39,361 nt of DNA from Prevotellaceae bacterium UBA6417 (lineage in GTDB: Bacteria > Bacteroidota > Bacteroidia > Bacteroidales > Bacteroidaceae): positions 1 to 39,361 of the forward strand of contig DJPH01000064.1 in assembly GCA_002439755.1 (NCBI GenBank). The letters are read 5' to 3'. This document shows, piece by piece, positions 33,849 to 39,361 of the stretch; the stretch's first letter is position 1, and each line of letters opens with the position of its first letter. The notes beneath the pieces are model-generated. The model ran no database searches and was not told the origin of the DNA. It saw only the letters and a list, made by a program, of their open reading frames with translations. A program made the position numbers and the translations under genes.

Positions 33849-34787
33849 TTATTCTTTTGAAAACTTGCGTGTTTCTATAATAGTGTTGTCCACAACCAAC
33901 GAGCAAAAATAAATACCTGTAGTCCATTTTATGCCATTGAAAGAATATAGTCCTTTACCACGTTCGCTAATTTCTTTTTCAGCGAGAATCCTGCCGTTTC
34001 CGTCCGCTATTCGTACTTGCGCAAAGTTAACATTATTTCTTAGATAAAACATGACTAAGACTTTGTTTTTTGAAGAAATGAATTTTATAGGCCCTAAATG
34101 GTTTCCTTTTTCGCTTGTTGTTGAAATATCTGTAAGCTCATGCGCCAATTGTTTTTGATAATTCGTGCTTAGCTGTTTTTTCAATCGAGCAATTTCTATG
34201 TTTTGCTCATCAGCTTGTTTCTTGAGTGATTGAACAGCATTTACCAACAAAGGAATCAAACCATTAATATCCAAAAGTGTTTCTCCTGTCCAATCTTCTA
34301 TCAATAGGTTTGACAAATGGTTTTTTATGCTTTCAGTCGTGAAGGCTGTTTTCTTCTTTTTATTTCCTTGGGTGTCAATATCGCTGTTGTCCTGATAACT
34401 TACAGGCTGAATAGAGATAATTTTTTCTAAACCGTTCACGAGGTTACTTCTCGAAGAGGTTCTCGTTTGGTCGTCATGGGTGATGACAGAACGGACTTGT
34501 ATGGTATTGAATGATAGACTTCCACTTCGTGTGTTATAAAAATTGATTTTGTTTGTGGCACTGCTTATTCGTATGTTGTTAGTATAGACATAGGTCTTCA
34601 GCCATTTGTTATCGTTGTATTTCCACATCATGCCCTTGTAGTCGTTTATATTGAAAGTGTAGTAACGGTACATATCCGTATATGTTCCCAAATGTACAAG
34701 ATTAACCGAGTCGACAGTAATTTGTGCTTGAGTAATTCTACACCAAGAGGTGACTATTATAAATAATAGATAGGCTATCTTTTTCAT
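33849..34787 (-). CDS. S74-chaperone-like secreted protein with coiled coil and type IX-like tail
   Basis: The 312-residue protein has a signal peptide (ending TQAQ), a beta-rich N-terminal part (about 22-110), SNLVNGLEKIISIQPVSYQ (about 112-130), similar to the LKPVxY block of S74 intramolecular-chaperone domains, then NGLIPLLVNAVQSLKKQ leading into a coiled coil (about 175-205). The C-terminal end reads GKGLYSFNGIKWTTGIYFCSLVVDN ... ETRKFSKE, the layout of a type IX sorting domain. It is related to the genes at 34784-35697 and 35705-36610. The start overlaps the upstream stop by 4 bp. I do not assign a function; a surface fibre or tail-fibre-like protein is a possibility. Confidence 0.7.
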   Translation of the reverse strand: MKKIAYLLFIIVTSWCRITQAQITVDSVNLVHLGTYTDMYRYYTFNINDYKGMMWKYNDNKWLKTYVYTNNIRISSATNKINFYNTRSGSLSFNTIQVRSVITHDDQTRTSSRSNLVNGLEKIISIQPVSYQDNSDIDTQGNKKKKTAFTTESIKNHLSNLLIEDWTGETLLDINGLIPLLVNAVQSLKKQADEQNIEIARLKKQLSTNYQKQLAHELTDISTTSEKGNHLGPIKFISSKNKVLVMFYLRNNVNFAQVRIADGNGRILAEKEISERGKGLYSFNGIKWTTGIYFCSLVVDNTIIETRKFSKE

Positions 34788-35697
34788 ATTGATTTGGGGC
34801 TTGTTGTTATTGAACTTGCTTCTATGATGTTCCCTTCAACGACTATGGCATGGAAACCCTTTCCATTGGGAAGCTCGTCAGAATGAATGCTCGTACTATT
34901 TGTTCCCGAAATGTTGATAATTCTAAGTTGCTGTCCTTTTTCATCACATAGTTGAAGGTATGCAGTCTTCGCATCTTTTGGCAGTTTGTAGCTAATGGTG
35001 ATTCTATTATCAGACTTTTCTGCGGAAAGTGCATGCTTCTCGAGTTTGCTCTTCTGTGCTTCTATCAGAGTTTGCAAGGAGTCAACCTCATTTTGCTGTT
35101 GTTCTATAGTATTTTTCAATTCTTGCATTGCTTTTGTCAAAAATGGAAGTATAGCTGTATAGTTAAGCCCTTTTTGACCGTCATCCAAATTTACAACAGC
35201 TTCAGGTATGTAATGTTTTAAGTTTTCAATATCAAGGCTTGCTGGGCAGTCCATTCCTTTTAATGTAGAGGTCAGATTTACAGCTTTTGATTCTGTCTTT
35301 TTGCTTGTGTTGGCATTATTGATGGGACAAGTTTATCAATTATGTCTAATCCGGTTTCTATCGCTTTGATGTTTCTTTTTTTGCTCCTTTCAGATAGATA
35401 TTCAGTTCTTTTGACTGCAATGGTATTGTAATTGGTCCCTAAGTCACAAAAATAGATTGTATCATTTGTTCCTGCGAGACGTGGATGTGCAGCAGATATA
35501 TCTAGTTGTAGAAACTTATTATTGTATCTCCAATATATACCATTGATCTGGCGCATATTTATTCCCAAATTCCTGTCAGTTGAAGCGGGTGAACCTATAT
35601 AAATGCTTTTCAAACTGTCGTTGACCAACCATATGTTCGCTTTTGTATGCGGGTTTGCAAAAGCAATTATTACTATTAAGAGGTGTTTTATTTTCAT
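34784..35697 (-). pseudogene. S74-chaperone-like secreted protein, broken by a one-base frameshift
   Basis: Two frames together make one family member of about 304 residues. The N-terminal frame (35697-35278) has a signal peptide and SERSKKRNIKAIETGLDII, then stops. The C-terminal frame (35254-34784, open from about 35330) has LNYTAILPFLTKAMQELK, a coiled coil and a sorting-tail-like end (PNGKGFHAIVVEGNIIEASS). The frames overlap around the five-T run at 35298-35302; one extra T would join them in a single frame. Slippage at this run is not a canonical A-AAA-AAG site. It is either a true frameshift, a sequencing or assembly error, or unusual recoding. It ends with a 4-bp overlap with the next gene. 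Confidence 0.75.
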
Positions 35698-35704
35698 GTT
35701 GGTT

Positions 35705-36610
35705 TTATTGCTTGATAATAGATATGTTGCTTGTTTCTTGGATTTTCCCATCTACAAAAATTGTATATCTGTAGATTCCTGCATTAAGCGGTTCTGTATT
35801 CAAAGATAGTAATCCTGTTCCGCGCCCAATGATTTCCGTTGTCATTACTGTTTCATCAGACATAGTGGTAAGCAGTACAAAGGCGTTTGTCGCATTCTCC
35901 GGAACGGAATATATTATATTGGCATTTGTTCCGTCAGCAAAGACTTTAGCGGCTTCCAATGGATTTCTGCTTGTTTTTAGGTCTTGCAAAGAACTTTTTT
36001 GATGGATTAGTTTTCCTTGAATGTCCTGTACCGCTCCTACTAACAGAGGAATAATTCCTTCATATTCTACGACTTTTACCCCTATGCTATCTGTTCTCAC
36101 AAGTCCTGGTGCCACTTTTTCAACGTCCTGTGTAATGAACCCGTAATTTTTGACTTTTTCGTTATCTTCTTTTCCTGCGAATGTCTCATTCGATTGCGCC
36201 CAATAATAGGAAACCGGTTTCAATGATGCAATCAAGTCAAGTGAATTATTCATTTTTGTGGAAACACCCATCGGTATTGTTCCGGATGAAATTAAAAGTT
36301 TATTTACCACAATAGTATTTGCTCGTTCTTTTTCTGAACGATAAAAGATAATATAGTTTTCTCTTCCTGCAATACACGGATCATTGAACCTATTGTCAAT
36401 TTGAAAGAATTCGGTATAATGATTGCTGTGATTGTGCTCCATGTATAGTCCAGGGTATCCGTATATAGACAGACCGAATGTATTTGCATTTGATAAGTTT
36501 GTTGCATTGAGGATGCCAAGGGAAATATGTCCATTAGTTGCCACATTAATTTGCGCTAGCCCTTGCAATGAGGATAGCAAGATGCTTAGTAAGACTAATA
36601 AATATTTCAT
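35705..36610 (-). CDS. S74-chaperone-like secreted protein with type IX-like tail
   Basis: The 301-residue protein has a signal peptide (MKYLLVLLSILLSSLQGLAQ), a beta-rich N-terminal part (YPGLYMEHNHSNHYTEFFQ), then SLDLIASLKPVSYYW ... YGFITQDVEKVAPGLV ... VEYEGIIPLLVGAVQDIQ, a clear match to the S74/chaperone-of-endosialidase pattern. A short coiled coil follows and then a sorting-domain-like end (GTGLLSLNTEPLNAGIYRY ... ETSNISIIKQ). The usual Ser-Asp-x-Arg-x-Lys autocleavage block is not seen before the helix, so self-cleavage may be lost. It is 5 bp after the propeptide-like gene and 7 bp before the broken gene. Confidence 0.75.
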   Translation of the reverse strand: MKYLLVLLSILLSSLQGLAQINVATNGHISLGILNATNLSNANTFGLSIYGYPGLYMEHNHSNHYTEFFQIDNRFNDPCIAGRENYIIFYRSEKERANTIVVNKLLISSGTIPMGVSTKMNNSLDLIASLKPVSYYWAQSNETFAGKEDNEKVKNYGFITQDVEKVAPGLVRTDSIGVKVVEYEGIIPLLVGAVQDIQGKLIHQKSSLQDLKTSRNPLEAAKVFADGTNANIIYSVPENATNAFVLLTTMSDETVMTTEIIGRGTGLLSLNTEPLNAGIYRYTIFVDGKIQETSNISIIKQ

Positions 36611-36615
36611 GATGC

Positions 36616-37614
36616 TTATTTTACACGATTAATACTGATTTTCTTTGTCGTTAGTTTTTCGTCTGTTTTCAAGCTACAGAGGTAAACCCCGTCGGGCAGT
36701 CCTTCTACTCCATAAGTAAAAGAACCTCGTTCTAAAATAATGTCTTTTCGAATAGTCACCCCTGAGAGGTTTCTTATTTCGAGAATGGCAGTTTTTACTT
36801 CTGTCGTAATAGTCCCGTATATTTTTTCTTTCTTGTAGCCAATGATTGCAGATGAATGTTCGTTCTGAACCGATTTGACATCGCTAAGTATATTGCCATA
36901 AAACTTTTCAATATCACCAGAATTCACTAACATGAATCTAGAACCGATAATACCATAATAGCTGTAAAGAAGGCCTGTTTTTGGCTCTACCTTACCCAAT
37001 GGCAGAATTGTGGCCTGTTTCAATTTCAATCTGACAATGATTTTGTCTACAAACAGGAGTTCTTTTTTTTCAAGATTATATTCGAAAGGACTGTAGCAGA
37101 ATTCTGCGCATCTGAAAGGTGGAAGATCGTTCTCACGTTCAAAACAAGCAAATGCCGGAAAAATGTAGCTGTCATAGCTTTTCAAATGGTTCTTCTTGTA
37201 TGATTTTGCACCTATAGGTGCAAAACTGGGAGGTTCGGCCAATAGAATATCTTTTGCGAACAAGTGCAGACCTATTGTATCAAAATCCATTTTTTCGACT
37301 TCCTTATCTGCCGGCAGTAATACTTGACAACCTGATGTAGGGATATCTGGTATATACCTGGTTCCTCTCATGGGTGGATAGAAAATATCATAACTGGGAC
37401 GATTTGACTTGTATAGAATGCTGAAAGTATTGTCGCTCTCAATATGACAGATGCTAAAATCTTTTTCTTGGAAAAGAAAGCTAACGACCATCTCGTTTTC
37501 ATTTATCATCTTAACTTCATAATTAGCAAGATGAACCCTGTATGGATCTAACTCCCATGCTAAAGCATTCAGCTTGATCAGTAGCGTAATTAATAATATG
37601 ATTATCTTTTTCAT
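36616..37614 (-). CDS. Stand-alone C25-propeptide-like protein with type IX-like tail
   Basis: The 332-residue protein has a signal peptide (MKKIIILLITLLIKLNALA) and a body that resembles the propeptide of gingipain-family (C25) proteases: YIPDIPTSGCQVLLPADKEV, EPPSFAPIGAKSY, then FRCAEFCYSPFEYNLEKKELLFVDKIIVRL. No protease domain is fused. The C-terminus (SGVTIRKDIILERGSFTYG, LPDGVYLCSLKTDEKLTTKKIS) resembles a type IX sorting domain. It is encoded 18 bp after the C25 protease, so it may act as a separate chaperone or inhibitor. This role is inferred; the family match is by eye. Confidence 0.7.
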   Translation of the reverse strand: MKKIIILLITLLIKLNALAWELDPYRVHLANYEVKMINENEMVVSFLFQEKDFSICHIESDNTFSILYKSNRPSYDIFYPPMRGTRYIPDIPTSGCQVLLPADKEVEKMDFDTIGLHLFAKDILLAEPPSFAPIGAKSYKKNHLKSYDSYIFPAFACFERENDLPPFRCAEFCYSPFEYNLEKKELLFVDKIIVRLKLKQATILPLGKVEPKTGLLYSYYGIIGSRFMLVNSGDIEKFYGNILSDVKSVQNEHSSAIIGYKKEKIYGTITTEVKTAILEIRNLSGVTIRKDIILERGSFTYGVEGLPDGVYLCSLKTDEKLTTKKISINRVK

Positions 37615-37632
37615 GTTGCACTTGTTTTCTAA

Positions 37633-39361
37633 TTAATAGGCAGGCCCGATATCCATTTTAAGAGCAGCTCCTTTTTTTATTTCAAATCCATGCTGGATAT
37701 TAATGAATTTTCCGGCTTTTATTTCTGTTGTTCCTTGTGTAATTGTTACATTACCGATTGGTTTCAAATTTGTTACAGCATTACCTACGTAAACCCTATG
37801 TCCCCAAAATGATTTGTTTGTGGTAATGTTTTGATCCTGAATGTATTTGTCAGGATAAACTTTTATGTATAGTGGGATAAAGTTTTGACCGTGTAGGACA
37901 AGCAATGTGCTATCCCCTCCAAAAACCGTGTAATCTGCAGGTAGATTTTCCATTAGGGTGCATTCTTTTTCTCCCATAATCCAATCATAGAGAGTAATAT
38001 TGTAGCCATCAATACCAGTATGAATATTGATTTCATAATTTCCTTGATCATCCAATGACGGCTGTACGCAATTTGCCGGAAACCTGTGCGGCTCTTTTGT
38101 TCGTAATTGCATTTCCGGGTCTCCAAAAGGATTGATTTGCAAATTCAGCCAACGTTCTGTGTCATCTTGCTGACGATTAATACCTATTGACTGTTTGCCA
38201 TCATAAACCAGTTTCCCCAAATGCCCGTCACTTAGACTTAAAGGATTGAACAGAGAATTGATAAATCCGTTACAAAAGACATCTGAGTAAAACAAATTGA
38301 CACGGCCTAATCGGTCGAAATCTTTTTTAGAACCGGAGAACCCTTGTCGTGAATTTCCTATATATGCTGCAGTCTTACTCATTTTGTTACGCATGAGAGC
38401 TTCTCCTAAAGACGGTTCATTGGTGCTTTCATCCCAGTCGAATCCACTTGTGTGACAAGCTTCTGTGAGAATGACTTTGGGATATAAGGAATTGATGCTG
38501 TTGGCAACAGTAAGATCGAAAGGAAATGAACCGCCGCCAATTTCCCAAGTAGTATGTGAACCATGTGTATATTCGTGTACCAATGAGTAATTCCGGTTTA
38601 GTAATGTAGCAACTCTATTGCTGCTAATATGGCCGCTTCCTTCTCCAGCGGATTCTTGAAATTCAGATAAATTGGTTCTTGAGTCAAATAAATAGTCAAC
38701 CTTACCATTCCAATACGGCTTGATGCTCTCTTGTATCATAATTTGACCAATGGTGTCGACATCTGAAACATGATTTGTCATATAATGAACATACTGTCCA
38801 CAGAATAAGACTTTGTTTCCCCATAATGAAGGAGGATTCTTCTCGTATGTGAGTACTAAATCAACAAAGTCTTTTACCTGTGCTTTTGTTCTTGCCGGGC
38901 ATCTGGAAATGTAGATGTCATCCTGATTGAAATTCAATTCGGAATTGATGTCACCCATGATACCATTATTATTACTGTCCCAATTTAACGGTGAACCCAT
39001 ACATGCGTAATACATATCACAAGGTACATATTGATAAGTCGTGGAACTTCCTTCAGGATATTTAGCTCTTACATAGGCTGTAGGAATAATATTGATATCA
39101 CCTCCTATAAGAATATAGGTATTGTCTGGTAGGGAACTGTTTGAATTCAGACGGTTGTATAGATAATGTTTTATCTTGTATACTCCTGTATCATTAGCGA
39201 CAGCAACTGAACGGCTTATATCTTCAATAGTGATTGTTTCAACTACCATACCTTTGTCTTTTTTCCAATCAGCCAATGGCTGAAATGCAGATTTAAGAGA
39301 ATCAGCTGTAACGATAAAATACTTGTTAGGCAAATATGGGTTCATCCGATAAATGCGTAGT
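37633..39361 (-). CDS. C25 (gingipain-family) cysteine peptidase, partial at window end
   Basis: The visible 570 residues from the Met at 39345 plus an open frame to 39361 start inside the protein, so the signal peptide and propeptide lie outside the window. The C25 catalytic domain shows GGDINIIPTAY (81-91), the His261 of HEYTHGSH, the Cys297 of TEACHTSG and the closing INPFGDPEMQL (404-414). Known C25 members are secreted endopeptidases. The C-terminal region ends in ITQGTTEIKAGKFINIQHGF and EIKKGAALKMDI, a repeat-like beta motif common at Bacteroidota protein ends and not a standard sorting tail. It is upstream of, and presumably co-transcribed with, the propeptide-like and S74-like genes. 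Confidence 0.88.
   Translation of the reverse strand, partial: LRIYRMNPYLPNKYFIVTADSLKSAFQPLADWKKDKGMVVETITIEDISRSVAVANDTGVYKIKHYLYNRLNSNSSLPDNTYILIGGDINIIPTAYVRAKYPEGSSTTYQYVPCDMYYACMGSPLNWDSNNNGIMGDINSELNFNQDDIYISRCPARTKAQVKDFVDLVLTYEKNPPSLWGNKVLFCGQYVHYMTNHVSDVDTIGQIMIQESIKPYWNGKVDYLFDSRTNLSEFQESAGEGSGHISSNRVATLLNRNYSLVHEYTHGSHTTWEIGGGSFPFDLTVANSINSLYPKVILTEACHTSGFDWDESTNEPSLGEALMRNKMSKTAAYIGNSRQGFSGSKKDFDRLGRVNLFYSDVFCNGFINSLFNPLSLSDGHLGKLVYDGKQSIGINRQQDDTERWLNLQINPFGDPEMQLRTKEPHRFPANCVQPSLDDQGNYEINIHTGIDGYNITLYDWIMGEKECTLMENLPADYTVFGGDSTLLVLHGQNFIPLYIKVYPDKYIQDQNITTNKSFWGHRVYVGNAVTNLKPIGNVTITQGTTEIKAGKFINIQHGFEIKKGAALKMDIGPAY

Noticed and set aside
35278..35330. Programmed -1 frameshift in the S74-like gene
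   Set aside because: The run reads GCA AAA AGA in the zero frame, so it lacks the canonical A-AAA-AAG slip site, and no strong downstream stem-loop was seen; a simple frameshift or sequence error is more likely.

Overview
The window looks like a chromosome segment from an anaerobic Bacteroidales bacterium, most likely Prevotellaceae or a close relative. The evidence is: promoters of the Bacteroidota type (TAnnTTTG at -7, TTTG/TTG about 19-21 bp upstream) instead of sigma-70 boxes; no obvious Shine-Dalgarno sequences; the Bacteroidota-specific N-succinyl/acetyl-ornithine carbamoyltransferase; an OMP_b-brl_3-type outer-membrane protein; NigD-like and fasciclin lipoproteins; a BspA-type leucine-rich-repeat protein; and a C25 (gingipain-family) protease with type IX-like C-terminal tails. 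I saw no insertion sequences, prophage, tRNA, rRNA or CRISPR array.

Layout. 1-394: a 23-bp tandem array, then a promoter. 395-2439 (+): argF' and a nucleotidyltransferase, essentially overlapping. 7090-2466 (-): a tight envelope operon, PASTA protein, RluD-type pseudouridine synthase, Ddl, acyltransferase, NigD-like lipoprotein. 7269-8192 (+): a secreted phosphodiesterase/alkaline-phosphatase-fold enzyme, then a terminator, an 11-unit 22/23-bp tandem array and a promoter for a large outer-membrane beta-barrel protein (8722-11565). 17633-11649 (-): the operon cysE, RlmL-type methyltransferase, DPP-IV-type peptidase, purD. 18816-17758 (-): an OprO/OprP-like porin. 19165-21443 (+): metY-cysK, sulfur assimilation, with cysE nearby. 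21570-24431 (+): an orphan LuxR-type response regulator, then a small membrane protein co-translated with thyA and folA.

24547-27474 (+) holds a cobalamin riboswitch upstream of nrdD-nrdG, the oxygen-sensitive class III ribonucleotide reductase. This is an informative regulatory arrangement because class III reductase does not itself use B12. 27706-31986 (+): two tandem paralogous fasciclin-domain lipoproteins, each with its own promoter and terminator.

The right end (39361 to 32743, -) is the most unusual part. It is a visibly AT-richer co-directional operon with gaps of about -4 to 41 bp: a 5'-truncated C25 cysteine protease, a stand-alone protein resembling a C25 propeptide but ending in a type-IX-like tail, three related S74-chaperone-like proteins with similar tails (the middle one broken by a single-base frameshift in a homopolymer), and a BspA-like LRR protein. 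It ends at a 20-bp perfect inverted repeat. I infer a secreted protease/surface-structure module exported by a type IX-like route. All family assignments are from reading the translations; no database search was run.
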